A stretch of 64,000 nucleotides of DNA from Gammaproteobacteria bacterium (GCA_903970465.1 CAJCIO010000016.1:20560-84559), one strand, 5' to 3'; positions 22,432-31,519 are shown, counted from the first letter of the stretch. Notes: generated from the sequence alone by a model not told the origin. A program made the numbers and translations.

Positions 22432-22460
22432 CTGTACCGCGGCCTCAGGGCCTATATAAT
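22432..22460 (+). promoter_or_regulatory. Probable alaS promoter
   Basis: A perfect -10 TATAAT (22455-22460) lies 17 bp after CTGTAC (22432-22437), a weak -35. It is followed by a GC-rich start region and lies about 60 bp upstream of alaS. The -10 is seen; the -35 is uncertain. Confidence 0.5.
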
Positions 22461-22522
22461 GCGGCCCTTTGCCGTCGCAATGTCGATGACGCCTGTGGCT
22501 GCCGTCTCCGTGGAAGAACCTA

Positions 22523-25141
22523 ATGAAAAGCGCAGAAATCCGTGAAGCCTTCCTTCGTTTTTTCGAAGAGCAAGGCCATACCCGAGTCGCCTCCAGCTCC
22601 CTGATTCCGGGCAATGACCCGACTCTGCTGTTCACCAACGCAGGCATGAACCAATTCAAGGACTGCTTCCTGGGTCAGGAAAAACGTGCCTACACCCGTG
22701 CTGTCACCAGCCAGAAGTGCGTGCGCGCCGGTGGCAAGCACAACGACCTGGAAAACGTCGGTTACACCGCTCGCCACCACACGTTCTTCGAAATGCTGGG
22801 CAACTTCAGCTTCGGTGACTACTTCAAGCGCGATGCCATTACCTACGCGTGGACCTTCCTGACCGGCGTGCTCAAGCTGCCTCAGGACAAACTCTGGGTC
22901 ACTGTCTACGCCAGCGACGACGAGGCGTATGACATCTGGACCAAGGAAATTGGTGTGCCGGCCGAGCGCATGGTCCGTATCGGTGACAACAAGGGCGCGC
23001 CGTACGCCTCCGACAACTTCTGGACCATGGGCGATACCGGCCCGTGCGGCCCGTGCACCGAGATCTTCTTCGACCACGGCGCCGACATCTGGGGTGGCCC
23101 ACCCGGCTCGCCTGAAGAAGATGGCGACCGTTACATCGAAATCTGGAACAACGTCTTCATGCAGTTCAACCGTACCGCCGATGGTGTTCTGCATCCGCTG
23201 CCGGCCCCTTCGGTCGACACCGGCATGGGCCTGGAGCGGGTCAGTGCGGTACTGCAGCACGTCAACTCGAATTACGAGATCGACCTGTTCAAGAGCCTGC
23301 TGGACGCCGCGGCCAAGGCCATCGGTTGCAGCAACGAAGGCCAGGCTTCGCTCAAGGTGGTGGCCGACCACATCCGTTCGTGCGGTTTCCTGATCGCCGA
23401 TGGCGTGCTGCCCTCCAATGAGGGCCGTGGCTACGTGCTGCGCCGCATCATTCGTCGCGCCTGCCGCCATGGCAACAAGCTGGGCGCCAACGGCAGCTTC
23501 TTCTACCAGATCGTCGCGGCCCTGGTCGCCGAGATGGGCGAGGCCTTCCCTGAACTCAAGTCCCAGCAAGCGCACATCGAACGCGTGCTCAAGGCTGAAG
23601 AAGAGCAGTTCGCCAAGACTCTGGAGCAGGGCCTGAAGATCCTCGAATTGGATCTGGCCGGCCTCAAGGGGTCGGTGGTGCCGGGCGACGTGGTGTTCAA
23701 GCTGTACGACACCTACGGTTTCCCGATGGACCTCACCGGCGATATCGCCCGCGAGCGCAACCTGACCCTCGACGAAGCCGGTTTCGAGCGCGAGATGCAG
23801 GCCCAGCGCGAGCGCGCCCGTTCCGCCAGCGCCTTTGGCATGGACTACAACAGCCTGGTCAAGGTCGACACTCCGACCCTGTTCAATGGCTACGCGACCC
23901 ATAGCGAAGAAGCCAAGGTGGTCGGCCTCTATAAAGAAGGCGTGGCGGTCCAGCAGTTGGCCGAAGGCGAGGAGGGCGTGGTGATTCTCGACACCACACC
24001 GTTCTACGCCGAATCCGGTGGCCAGGTCGGTGACCGTGGCTACCTGCAGAGCAATGCCGGACGTTTCGACGTACGTGACACCACCAAGACCGGCGGCGCA
24101 TTCCTGCACCACGGTATTGTGGTGCTGGGCGCCCTCAAGGTCGGCGAGACTTTCACTGCCACCGTCGATGCCGACGTGCAGCAGGCCACTTCGCTGAACC
24201 ACTCGGCCACGCACTTGCTGCATGCCGCGCTGCGTCTGGTGTTGGGCGATCACGTGCAACAGAAAGGCTCGCTGGTCGACAGCCTGCGCCTGCGCTTCGA
24301 CTTCAGCCACTTCGAGTCGATCAAGCCAGAACAGATCAAAGCGCTGGAAGACATAGTCAACGAACAGATCCGCAAGAACACCCCGGTGGCCACTGAAGAG
24401 ATGGACATCGAAAGCGCCAGGAAGAAGGGCGCCATGGCGCTGTTCGGCGAGAAATACGGTGACACCGTGCGAGTGTTGACCATGGGCGGCGATTTTTCCG
24501 TCGAGCTGTGCGGCGGTATCCACGCCAAGCGGACCGGTGACATCGGGTTGTTCAAGATCATCAGCGAAGGCGGTGTGGCCTCTGGCGTGCGCCGCATCGA
24601 AGCCGTCACCGGCGCTGGTGCTCTGGCTTACCTGAACGCTGGTGAAGAGCAGCTCAAGGAGGCCGCGCAGCTGGTCAAGGGCAGCCGCGACAACCTGATC
24701 GACAAGCTTTCTGCGGTGCTCGAACGCAACCGTTTGCTGGAAAAACAGCTGGAGCAGTTGCAGGCCAAGGCGGCGAGTGCGGCGGGCGACGACCTGTCGG
24801 GCTCGGCTGTCGAGGTCAAGGGCGTCAAGGTCCTCGCTGCGCGTGTCGACGGGCAGGACGGCAAGGCGCTGCTGGCGCTGGTCGATCAGCTCAAGAACAA
24901 GCTCGGTCAGGGCGTGATCCTGCTGGGCGGCGTGCACGAAGACAAGGTCGTGCTGGTGGCCGGGGTGACCAAGGAACTCACTGCCAGGCTCAAGGCCGGC
25001 GACCTGATGAAGCAGGCTGCGGCAGCGGTGGGTGGCAAAGGCGGTGGGCGTCCGGACATGGCTCAGGGCGGTGGCGTCGATGCCGCTGCACTGGACGGCG
25101 CGCTGGCGCTGACCGTGCCTTTCGTCGAGCAAGGTCTGTAA
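22523..25141 (+). CDS. alaS: Alanyl-tRNA synthetase
   Basis: 872 aa, standard length. Class II core in the first 450 residues ([11 protein letters not shown] motif 1 region, [18 protein letters not shown] motif 2). The editing domain has HSATHLLH and the zinc-binding [11 protein letters not shown] around residues 560-670. The C-Ala domain ends [15 protein letters not shown]. It charges tRNA-Ala and clears mischarged Ser/Gly. It is followed by a hairpin and then lysC, the usual pseudomonad order alaS-lysC-rsmA. Confidence 0.98.
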   Translation: MKSAEIREAFLRFFEEQGHTRVASSSLIPGNDPTLLFTNAGMNQFKDCFLGQEKRAYTRAVTSQKCVRAGGKHNDLENVGYTARHHTFFEMLGNFSFGDYFKRDAITYAWTFLTGVLKLPQDKLWVTVYASDDEAYDIWTKEIGVPAERMVRIGDNKGAPYASDNFWTMGDTGPCGPCTEIFFDHGADIWGGPPGSPEEDGDRYIEIWNNVFMQFNRTADGVLHPLPAPSVDTGMGLERVSAVLQHVNSNYEIDLFKSLLDAAAKAIGCSNEGQASLKVVADHIRSCGFLIADGVLPSNEGRGYVLRRIIRRACRHGNKLGANGSFFYQIVAALVAEMGEAFPELKSQQAHIERVLKAEEEQFAKTLEQGLKILELDLAGLKGSVVPGDVVFKLYDTYGFPMDLTGDIARERNLTLDEAGFEREMQAQRERARSASAFGMDYNSLVKVDTPTLFNGYATHSEEAKVVGLYKEGVAVQQLAEGEEGVVILDTTPFYAESGGQVGDRGYLQSNAGRFDVRDTTKTGGAFLHHGIVVLGALKVGETFTATVDADVQQATSLNHSATHLLHAALRLVLGDHVQQKGSLVDSLRLRFDFSHFESIKPEQIKALEDIVNEQIRKNTPVATEEMDIESARKKGAMALFGEKYGDTVRVLTMGGDFSVELCGGIHAKRTGDIGLFKIISEGGVASGVRRIEAVTGAGALAYLNAGEEQLKEAAQLVKGSRDNLIDKLSAVLERNRLLEKQLEQLQAKAASAAGDDLSGSAVEVKGVKVLAARVDGQDGKALLALVDQLKNKLGQGVILLGGVHEDKVVLVAGVTKELTARLKAGDLMKQAAAAVGGKGGGRPDMAQGGGVDAAALDGALALTVPFVEQGL

Positions 25142-25154
25142 AACACATCAACGG

Positions 25155-25180
25155 AGCCTGTTGCCAATCAACAGGCTTTG
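25155..25180 (+). terminator. Terminator-like hairpin after alaS
   Basis: AGCCTGTTG (25155-25163) pairs with CAACAGGCT (25169-25177), loop CCAAT, followed by TTGGCTTTATT. It is a 9-bp stem with a modest T-rich tail, between alaS and lysC. Confidence 0.6.
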
Positions 25181-25237
25181 GCTTTATTGGATTTGAATGT
25201 TTAATGGGCGCCCTTCACGGGCTTGAGGCGGCTTGAA

Positions 25238-26470
25238 ATGGCTTTGATCGTACAGAAATTTGGCGGCACCTCGGTGGGCTCGATCGAGCGCATCGAGCAG
25301 GTGGCCGACAAGGTCAAGAAATTCCGCGACGCAGGCGATGACCTGGTGATCGTGCTGTCGGCAATGAGCGGCGAAACCAACCGTCTGATCGATCTGGCCA
25401 AACAGATCAGTGATCAGCCGGTGACCCGCGAGCTCGACGTGATAATCTCCACCGGCGAGCAGGTGACCATCGCCTTGCTGGCCATGGCGCTGATCAAGCG
25501 CGGTGTGCCAGCGGTGTCGTACACCGGCGCGCAGGTGCGTATTCTCACCGACAGCGCGCACAGCAAGGCGCGTATCCTGCAGATCGACGACCAGAAAATT
25601 CGTAACGACCTCAAGGAAGGCCGCGTGGTAGTGGTCGCCGGTTTCCAGGGTGTCGACGAGCACGGCAATATCACCACCCTCGGGCGTGGTGGTTCGGACA
25701 CCACCGGCGTGGCCCTGGCGGCGGCGCTCAAGGCGGATGAATGCCAGATCTATACCGACGTCGACGGGGTCTACACCACCGATCCACGCGTGGTGTCCCA
25801 GGCTCAGCGCCTGGACAAGATCACCTTCGAGGAAATGCTCGAGATGGCCAGCCTTGGTTCCAAGGTCCTGCAGATCCGTGCCGTCGAGTTCGCTGGCAAG
25901 TACAACGTTCCGCTGCGCGTTCTGCACAGCTTCAAGGAGGGTCCGGGTACCCTCATTACCATAGATGAAGAGGAAACCATGGAGCAGCCGATCATTTCCG
26001 GCATCGCTTTCAACCGCGATGAAGCCAAGCTGACCATCCGTGGCGTGCCAGACACCCCCGGCGTGGCGTTCAAGATTCTCGGGCCGATCAGCGGTGCCAA
26101 CATCGAAGTCGACATGATCGTGCAGAACGTTGCGCACGATAACACCACCGACTTCACCTTCACCGTGCACCGCAACGATTACCAGGCGGCTTTGCAGGTG
26201 CTGGAAAACACCGCCGTGGAGCTCGCTGCACGCAAGGTAGTGGGCGATACCAAGATCGCCAAGGTCTCGATCGTCGGCGTCGGCATGCGTTCCCACGCCG
26301 GCGTGGCCAGCCGCATGTTCGAGGCCCTGGCCAAGGACAACATCAACATCCAGATGATCTCAACGTCGGAGATCAAGGTGTCGGTGGTGATCGAAGAGAA
26401 GTACCTGGAGCTGGCTGTGCGCGCCTTGCACACCGCTTTCGAGCTGGATGCTCCCCGCCAGGGCGAGTAA
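25238..26470 (+). CDS. lysC: Aspartate kinase
   Basis: 410 aa. Residues 1 to about 245 are the amino-acid kinase domain (VQKFGGTSVG at the N-terminus, TLGRGGSDTTGVALAAAL in the active site). Residues about 260-410 hold two ACT regulatory domains. It phosphorylates aspartate, the first step towards lysine, threonine, methionine and diaminopimelate, and is probably inhibited by lysine and threonine. The start is the ATG at 25238 after a GAGGCGG stretch. A second start with its own ribosome site lies at M248 and may give a separate regulatory subunit. Confidence 0.96.
   Translation: MALIVQKFGGTSVGSIERIEQVADKVKKFRDAGDDLVIVLSAMSGETNRLIDLAKQISDQPVTRELDVIISTGEQVTIALLAMALIKRGVPAVSYTGAQVRILTDSAHSKARILQIDDQKIRNDLKEGRVVVVAGFQGVDEHGNITTLGRGGSDTTGVALAAALKADECQIYTDVDGVYTTDPRVVSQAQRLDKITFEEMLEMASLGSKVLQIRAVEFAGKYNVPLRVLHSFKEGPGTLITIDEEETMEQPIISGIAFNRDEAKLTIRGVPDTPGVAFKILGPISGANIEVDMIVQNVAHDNTTDFTFTVHRNDYQAALQVLENTAVELAARKVVGDTKIAKVSIVGVGMRSHAGVASRMFEALAKDNINIQMISTSEIKVSVVIEEKYLELAVRALHTAFELDAPRQGE
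25967..25981 (+). promoter_or_regulatory. Probable internal translation start in lysC (beta subunit)
   Basis: Just before codon 248 (ATG at 25979-25981) runs GAAGAGGAAACC, a good Shine-Dalgarno. It falls at the junction between the kinase domain and the ACT domains. Alpha2-beta2 aspartate kinases of this class make a beta subunit from such an in-frame start. Expression here is inferred. Confidence 0.45.
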
Positions 26471-26483
26471 GCCTGCAAGTGTC

Positions 26484-26510
26484 GAAGGGCGCGGTCTGAC
26501 CGCGCCCTTC
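26484..26510 (+). terminator. Strong hairpin between lysC and rsmA
   Basis: A perfect 12-bp stem GAAGGGCGCGGT / ACCGCGCCCTTC with a 3-nt loop. There is no long T-tract after it (GTGTATCTG), so it may be a weak or Rho-assisted terminator that still lets some transcription reach rsmA. Confidence 0.65.
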
Positions 26511-26551
26511 GTGTATCTGCCGTTCGTGAATTGTAGTGTGAGGAGAAAGGT

Positions 26552-26740
26552 ATGCTGATTCTGACCCGTCGGTGTGCAGAAACGCTGGTAGTCGGGGACG
26601 GAGAAATCACCGTGACCGTGCTCGGCGTCAAGGGCAATCAAGTGCGAATCGGCGTCAATGCGCCCAAGGAAGTCTCGGTTCATCGCGAGGAAATCCAGCA
26701 GCGAATCCAGAAAGAGAAGCACCCGGAACCAAGTCTTTAA
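26552..26740 (+). CDS. rsmA: Carbon storage regulator / RNA-binding translational repressor
   Basis: 62 aa CsrA-family protein. The first 45 residues ([38 protein letters not shown]) match the conserved beta-strands, with the RNA-contacting residues near L4/R6 and R44. As a dimer it binds GGA motifs at ribosome sites and is titrated by the GacA-dependent sRNAs RsmX/Y/Z. The start has a GAGGAGAAAGG. The gene is followed by tRNA-Ser, as in P. aeruginosa. Confidence 0.97.
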   Translation: MLILTRRCAETLVVGDGEITVTVLGVKGNQVRIGVNAPKEVSVHREEIQQRIQKEKHPEPSL

Positions 26741-26802
26741 TTTTTATCGATTTTTATGTTTGCAAAGAGAAAGAAAGCTGGTTAATATACGCCCCGTGTT
26801 GC

Positions 26803-26893
26803 GGAGAGCTGGCCGAGTGGCCGAAGGCGCTCCCCTGCTAAGGGAGTACACCTCAAAAGGGTGTCGGGGGTTCGAATCCCCCGTTCTCCGCCA
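26803..26893 (+). tRNA. tRNA-Ser (anticodon GCT)
   Basis: 91 nt including an encoded CCA. The acceptor stem GGAGAGC/GTTCTCC, the long variable arm (class II) and the anticodon loop CTGCTAA, giving GCT for AGC/AGT codons, are all clear. Confidence 0.97.
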
Positions 26894-26959
26894 TTATTTG
26901 CGTAGTACGTTGTAATCTGGCTTTATCGGTAAGTTGTTGAAATTACTAGAAAAAAGCGA

Positions 26960-26987
26960 TTGACACACAGATTCGACGGCCTATAAT
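26960..26987 (+). promoter_or_regulatory. Promoter of the tRNA-Arg pair
   Basis: TTGACA (26960-26965) and TATAAT (26982-26987) are both perfect consensus hexamers, 16 bp apart, followed by a GCGCGGC discriminator. It ends 14 bp upstream of the first tRNA-Arg gene. Confidence 0.88.
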
Positions 26988-27001
26988 GCGCGGCAACAAA
27001 T

Positions 27002-27078
27002 GCACTCGTAGCTCAGCTGGATAGAGTACTCGGCTACGAACCGAGCGGTCACAGGTTCGAATCCTGTCGAGTGCACCA
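27002..27078 (+). tRNA. tRNA-Arg (anticodon ACG), copy 1
   Basis: 77 nt with encoded CCA. Acceptor stem GCACTCG/CGAGTGC and anticodon loop CTACGAA, giving ACG (read as ICG). Identical in sequence to copy 2. Confidence 0.97.
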
Positions 27079-27166
27079 TTTAAGAAGTCGTTTCGGCTCC
27101 TGGTAACAGGATTTCGATTTAGCTTCTGCGTCAACCAGAGGTGATCTGGTCTACCAAGCGCCACCT

Positions 27167-27243
27167 GCACTCGTAGCTCAGCTGGATAGAGTACTCGGCT
27201 ACGAACCGAGCGGTCACAGGTTCGAATCCTGTCGAGTGCACCA
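27167..27243 (+). tRNA. tRNA-Arg (anticodon ACG), copy 2
   Basis: 77 nt, identical to copy 1, from which it is separated by an 88-nt spacer. There is no obvious promoter in the spacer, so both copies probably come from one transcript that ends at the terminator starting at 27252. Confidence 0.97.
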
Positions 27244-27251
27244 TAAAACAA

Positions 27252-27278
27252 AAAGCCCGCTTTTAAAGCGGGCTTTTT
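27252..27278 (+). terminator. Intrinsic terminator of the tRNA transcript
   Basis: AAAGCCCGCTTT / AAAGCGGGCTTT stem followed by a T-tract, 8 nt after the second tRNA-Arg. Confidence 0.93.
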
Positions 27279-27377
27279 GCCGTCTGGCGTTCAGGTTTTT
27301 GTCCTCCGACAGGTCGGCACTGAATCTCCGCGCATTCCAGGCCCCACGTATCAGGGGCGAGCTGCGTCGCTACAGGG

Positions 27378-27767
27378 TCAGCGATTCGGCTGATACTTCG
27401 TCGGCGCCTTCTTGCGCTTGGTCTTCTTCTCTTCCTTCTTTGCTGCTGGTTTTTTCTCGACTGTTTTTTCCGCTGGCACAGCGCGTTGGGTGCTACGTGC
27501 TTGGCTGTCATCAGCCTTGCGCGGGGCGCGCGGTATCTTGGGAGGGATTTTTTTCGCAGGGGCCCGCTGCACTTGCGCAGAGGTGGTGAGCCTTGGTGGC
27601 TGCTGGGCCACCAGAGCATGCCCGGCCGGGCAATTGGAAGCGGTATAGGTGATTTGGCCATCGGGGCTCTGGCAATGCTGTACCCAGTGCGCCGAGGCGT
27701 ACAAGGGCAACCCAGCCAGGACGATACAGGCATATAGAGCGAGAGCGAGGCGGGTAGGTGAGGGCAT
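27378..27767 (-). CDS. Secreted DUF4124-like protein with basic Lys-rich tail
   Basis: 129 aa. An N-terminal signal peptide (LALALYACIVLAGLPLYASA, about residues 7-26) precedes a short HWVQHCQSPDGQITYTASNCPAGH block, which resembles DUF4124 and has two cysteines. The second half (about 55-129) is low-complexity Lys/Ala/Pro/Arg. The protein is probably periplasmic and may bind nucleic acid or cell wall through its basic tail. Function unknown. It converges with the tRNA-Arg unit. Confidence 0.75.
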   Translation of the reverse strand: MPSPTRLALALYACIVLAGLPLYASAHWVQHCQSPDGQITYTASNCPAGHALVAQQPPRLTTSAQVQRAPAKKIPPKIPRAPRKADDSQARSTQRAVPAEKTVEKKPAAKKEEKKTKRKKAPTKYQPNR

Positions 27768-28083
27768 GGCTGCGATCCTCCTTGATCGGGTACCGATATC
27801 AGCCTAGTGAAACGTCAGGCAGCTGGTGCGGTCATTTCTTTACCGGATGCATCACCGCCCGGCGCTGTTCAGTGAGCGCCGAGGTTTATATTGCAACCAA
27901 TTGTTATGGCCTGATTTTTTTGCTCTCAAAATTTTACAAGGTGTGTATCATTGCGCCCGTCAGCCCCGCCGGGGCTTGTGGACTACCTCGATGGACTTAC
28001 CCAGTAGTTACGTACTAAAGCGTTATCACAATCACGAAACGACTGATTGATCTCCTGGCGTGCTCCACTGCTGGGAGCGGAGT
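27768..28083. other. Intergenic region upstream of mgtE
   Basis: This 316-bp gap holds the divergent control regions of the DUF4124-like gene and mgtE. The only clear structure is a perfect GC palindrome AGCCCCGCCGGGGCT at 27962-27976, about 110 bp before mgtE. I see no tRNA, no open gene and no known magnesium riboswitch. Confidence 0.6.
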
Positions 28084-29532
28084 ATGCCTATGACTGAATA
28101 CGAAGCAAAAAAATCACAGGAAAGCCTGCAGGATCGTCTGGCTCAAGTCACCGAGCTGCTGCATCGCCAACGTGTGGTTGAAGACCTGACGCATCGCCAA
28201 GAGGGTGCGCATCAGGAGCTGGTAAAAGACCTCGTTCACCGCCAGAACGTCGTCGAGCTGCAGCGCAAGCTCGATGACCTGCACTCCGCCGACGTCGCTT
28301 ATATCCTTGAAGCCTTGCCCTTGGAAGATCGCCTGGAGATCTGGCAGTTGGTCAAGGTCGAGCGCGACGGCGACATTCTGTTGGAAGTGTCCGACTCTGT
28401 CCGGGAGACCTTGATCGCCGACATGGACGATCACGAGATTCTCGCTGCGGCCCGGGAGATGGACCCCGACGAACTTGCGGACCTCGCACCTGAATTCCCG
28501 CGTGACGTCGTTCACGAATTGATGGAAACCCTCGACGCCCAGCAGCGCGAACGCGTGCGTTCGGCGTTGAGCTATGACGAGGATCAGGTCGGCGCACTGA
28601 TGGACTTCGAGATGGTCACCATCCGCGAAGACGTCACTCTCGAAGTGGTGCTGCGTTACCTGCGCCGTCTCAAGGAGCTGCCGGGCCATACCGACAAGCT
28701 CTTCGTCGTCGATCAGGAGGGCGTGCTCAAGGGCGTGCTGCCGATCAAGCGCTTGCTGGTCAACGATCCGGACAAGCAGGTGGTCGACGTCATGGCCAGC
28801 GATCCGGTCAGCTTTCATCCGGATGACGAATCCTATAGCGCCGCCCAGGCCTTCGAGCGTTACGACCTGATTTCCGCGCCGGTGGTGGACAAGGGTGGGC
28901 GCCTCATTGGCCGGTTGACCATTGATGAAATGGTCGACGTGATCCGTGAAGAGGGCGAGAGCGAAATGCTCAACATGGCCGGTTTGCGCGAAGAGGAAGA
29001 TATCTTCGCCTCGGTCTGGCGTTCGCTGCGCAACCGCTGGTCGTGGTTGGCGGTCAACCTGGTCACGGCGTTCATCGCCTCGCGGGTCATCGGCCTGTTC
29101 GAAGGCTCGATCGAGAAACTGGTGGCCTTGGCGGCATTGATGCCGATCGTTGCGGGTATCGGCGGCAACTCCGGCAATCAGACGATCACCATGATCGTGC
29201 GCGCCATGGCACTGGACCAGATCACGCCCGCCAGCACCAAGCGGTTGCTGCGCAAGGAAGTCACGGTATCGTTGTGCAACGGCATTATCTGGGGTGGGGT
29301 GATCGGCGTGGTCGCCTACCTGCTGTACGGCAGTTGGTCGCTGGGGGTGGTCATGACCGCTGCCATGACCCTTAATCTGCTGTTGGCGGCGACCATGGGC
29401 GTAGTCATTCCCATGGGCCTGGAGAAATTCGGTCGCGACCCGGCAATGGGCTCGAGTGTAATGATTACCGCAGTTACCGATAGCGGCGGGTTCTTCATTT
29501 TCCTGGGGCTGGCGACGCTGTTCCTGATGTAG
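28084..29532 (+). CDS. mgtE: Magnesium transporter MgtE
   Basis: 482 aa. Cytoplasmic MgtE_N domain (about 35-145), paired CBS domains (about 150-275), then about five membrane helices with the pore motif PIVAGIGGNSGNQT. The N-terminal 35 residues (LAQVTELLHRQ repeated as VEDLTHRQ and KDLVHRQ) form a likely coiled coil with a repeated HRQ. MgtE is an Mg2+-gated channel for Mg2+ uptake. Two starts are possible (28084 and 28090), each with a GGAG; I chose the first. Confidence 0.95.
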   Translation: MPMTEYEAKKSQESLQDRLAQVTELLHRQRVVEDLTHRQEGAHQELVKDLVHRQNVVELQRKLDDLHSADVAYILEALPLEDRLEIWQLVKVERDGDILLEVSDSVRETLIADMDDHEILAAAREMDPDELADLAPEFPRDVVHELMETLDAQQRERVRSALSYDEDQVGALMDFEMVTIREDVTLEVVLRYLRRLKELPGHTDKLFVVDQEGVLKGVLPIKRLLVNDPDKQVVDVMASDPVSFHPDDESYSAAQAFERYDLISAPVVDKGGRLIGRLTIDEMVDVIREEGESEMLNMAGLREEEDIFASVWRSLRNRWSWLAVNLVTAFIASRVIGLFEGSIEKLVALAALMPIVAGIGGNSGNQTITMIVRAMALDQITPASTKRLLRKEVTVSLCNGIIWGGVIGVVAYLLYGSWSLGVVMTAAMTLNLLLAATMGVVIPMGLEKFGRDPAMGSSVMITAVTDSGGFFIFLGLATLFLM

Positions 29533-29592
29533 TCAGGTGCGGTGCGCGCCCGGTGCCATAGACCTCATAGCCAATCACCCCATAAAACGGGG

Positions 29593-29630
29593 CCACAAAA
29601 AAGCCAGCATTCAAGCTGGCTTTTTTGTGG
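29593..29630. terminator. Bidirectional terminator between mgtE and amrZ
   Basis: A perfect 16-bp stem CCACAAAAAAGCCAGC / GCTGGCTTTTTTGTGG with a 6-nt loop. It has a T-tract in both directions and serves the convergent genes mgtE and amrZ. Confidence 0.95.
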
Positions 29631-29638
29631 CAGTCGAA

Positions 29639-29965
29639 TCAGTCCGCGTCGGCAGACATCTCGGCGTCGTGCGCAATCAGCGCAACCAATGCATTCTGTT
29701 GACGGTGGGAAAGTTGACGGAATCGCTGAAGCAGTTCGCGCTCGTGCAGCGACAGCTCGGGGCTGTCCAGGCGCATGCTCAACTCATCGCCCAAAGCGCC
29801 TTCCTGAATGAGGCTTTGCTCGAGACGTGCAATGATTTCCGAGTTCATGCTGCGGTGGTGATTACGAGCTACTTCTGCAATGCGCTCGCGCATTCCGTCG
29901 GGTAAGCGAACGACGAATTTGTCAGCGGTGCGGCTTGAGTAAATAGCCTGTTTCATTGGGCGCAT
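29639..29965 (-). CDS. amrZ: Ribbon-helix-helix regulator AmrZ (AlgZ)
   Basis: 108 aa, the same size as P. aeruginosa AmrZ. The ribbon-helix-helix DNA-binding domain covers residues about 12-55 ([34 protein letters not shown]). The C-terminal part [18 protein letters not shown] is the conserved tetramerisation region. AmrZ controls alginate, flagella, exopolysaccharide and c-di-GMP genes in pseudomonads. The start MRPMKQ matches known AmrZ, although no strong Shine-Dalgarno precedes it. Confidence 0.95.
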   Translation of the reverse strand: MRPMKQAIYSSRTADKFVVRLPDGMRERIAEVARNHHRSMNSEIIARLEQSLIQEGALGDELSMRLDSPELSLHERELLQRFRQLSHRQQNALVALIAHDAEMSADAD

Positions 29966-30350
29966 ATAGTTGACCGATTTAGTTCAGGGGAGCGGTTCTC
30001 GAAAAATTAGCCGCAAGCTGGGTTTACGACACCCTTTTAGACTAATTGTTCAACCCGGATTGTTTAAGAGGCGGCTATCATGCCTCAACCGTGCCTCAAG
30101 GTCGCCATTTCCATGGCGCCAATTCTGTGACAAATATTGACCTGAATAACGGCGTTATGCCAGTACCATTTGTAAAAAATGTGCACTGGTTCTGAAACTG
30201 CATACCGTTACCGCTCATCCGCTAGCACCACATAGCCGTTCCCGGGGGTTCCAGACCACAGCGCGACTGCGCAACCTTGGGTAGCACCCCTTCAGTGAGC
30301 ATAGTGGCATTTAGACTATTTGCTACGATTGGCCCCAAGAGGCAGACGAA
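29966..30350. other. Intergenic region between amrZ and phnN
   Basis: The 385-bp gap holds the divergent promoters of amrZ and phnN. It is A+T-richer than the neighbouring genes near 30120-30190. No RNA gene, REP element or convincing open frame is visible. In P. aeruginosa amrZ is autoregulated and driven by AlgU; I could not find a clear AlgU box here. Confidence 0.5.
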
Positions 30351-30938
30351 ATGCAAGCTAGACTGATTTATTTGATGGGGCCTTCCGGCGCCGGCAAGGA
30401 CAGCGTCATCGATGCGGCCAGGAGCCGCTTGGCGACCATTCCCGTCGACGTCGTGCGTCGTGTCATTACGCGTTCGGCAGAGTCCATCGGCGAGCAGGCG
30501 GTGGGCGTCAGTGACGAGCGCTTTGCCGCCATGCAGCAGGCGGGCGATTTTGCCATGAATTGGAAGGCAAATGGCCACGATTATGGTATCCCCACAGACA
30601 TAAATCTCTGGTTGGCGCAGGGACGGCATGTTTTGGTCAACGGATCGCGAGATTATCTGCCAGAAGCCCAGCGCCGGTATCCCGATCTTCTTGCTGTCCT
30701 CGTCAGCGTCAGCAGTGAAGTGCTGCGCCAGCGTCTGTTGGCGAGGGGGAGAGAGAGTGTGCAGGATATCGAATTGCGGCTACAGCGTAACGAGCGTCTG
30801 CGCACCGAGGCGGTGCAGTGGCAGGGGCGAGGCGACCCGCAGGTTCTGGATAATTCAGGAACTCTGGATCAGGCCGTCGCGGCCTTGATGGCGCTCCTGA
30901 ATCGCCACGGGATCAGCGCAGCAGCGGGTCGAACTTGA
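30351..30938 (+). CDS. phnN: Ribose 1,5-bisphosphate phosphokinase
   Basis: 195 aa guanylate-kinase-like protein. The P-loop GPSGAGKDS lies at residues 10-18, followed by VVRRVITR and FAMNWKANGHDYGIP. PhnN converts ribose 1,5-bisphosphate to PRPP in the C-P lyase pathway. The rest of the phn operon is not next to it, so it is an orphan in this window. Its 3' end overlaps the convergent small gene at 30913 by 26 bp. Confidence 0.92.
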   Translation: MQARLIYLMGPSGAGKDSVIDAARSRLATIPVDVVRRVITRSAESIGEQAVGVSDERFAAMQQAGDFAMNWKANGHDYGIPTDINLWLAQGRHVLVNGSRDYLPEAQRRYPDLLAVLVSVSSEVLRQRLLARGRESVQDIELRLQRNERLRTEAVQWQGRGDPQVLDNSGTLDQAVAALMALLNRHGISAAAGRT

Positions 30939-31098
30939 TCCGCCGGCCCTTGATCAGCGCCAGTAAGAACAGCACCGCAAACACCACCGTAGCGGCTCCC
31001 ATCGCCTGACTTGCTGCGCTTGAAGTCAGTGGCAGGAGCATGGCAGCGCAGAAGCTGACAAGTGCCGCCAGCAACAGCAGCAGGGCAGATTTGGACAT
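30913..31098 (-). CDS. Small two-helix membrane protein
   Basis: 61 aa with two hydrophobic segments (about residues 4-26 and 31-49) and a basic end GRRIKFDPLLR. This is a typical small inner-membrane protein with a cytoplasmic basic tail. It lies 15 bp downstream of the next small gene on the same strand, so the two probably form an operon. Its 3' end overlaps phnN. Function unknown. Confidence 0.65.
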   Translation of the reverse strand: MSKSALLLLLAALVSFCAAMLLPLTSSAASQAMGAATVVFAVLFLLALIKGRRIKFDPLLR

Positions 31099-31113
31099 GA
31101 TGTCTTTCCTCGA

Positions 31114-31371
31114 TCAGAAGGTGAAGCGTTCGGGGTTATGCGCTGGCACCGGTTGTTGATTGCTGTCTATCGCCGAGCGATCCGAGGCAAGAAACGCCGC
31201 CTGACCTTGCCGAGCATTCATCACTGCCCATTGCGCCACCGGATGCGCCACCAACTGCTCTGTCTGCACATTGATCAGCGCCGGGTCCTGGCTGTTCGAA
31301 TGCGAATTCATTTGAAAGGACACCAGTGCGACAACCGCCAGAGCGTTGAGGATGTAGAGAGCTGTGTTCAT
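31114..31371 (-). CDS. Small protein with an N-terminal membrane anchor
   Basis: 85 aa. MNTALYILNALAVVALVSF forms one hydrophobic helix or uncleaved signal. The rest is polar (NSHSNSQDPALINVQTEQL) and probably periplasmic. The start at 31371 was chosen because the hydrophobic segment begins there. Followed by the two-helix protein on the same strand. Function unknown. Confidence 0.65.
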   Translation of the reverse strand: MNTALYILNALAVVALVSFQMNSHSNSQDPALINVQTEQLVAHPVAQWAVMNARQGQAAFLASDRSAIDSNQQPVPAHNPERFTF

Positions 31372-31519
31372 GGGGCGCGATCTCCTTGGCAGCAAGGTGG
31401 TCTGACAATTTTATTGAACTTATACAGAGCATGCTTCGTGCCAAGCTGTTGGTGTGATTTTTATCCTTTAAAATCATAGAGTTAAAAAAGAAACCAAAGC
31501 CAGTCGGACTGCATTCTGC

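Noticed and set aside
22520..25132. 870-codon reverse-strand open frame opposite alaS
   Set aside because: Antisense shadow of alaS without recognisable domains.
26946..27251. Reverse-strand open frame of 101 codons with repeated [21 protein letters not shown]
   Set aside because: This is the antisense translation of the two tRNA-Arg(ACG) genes, a well-known false protein in databases.
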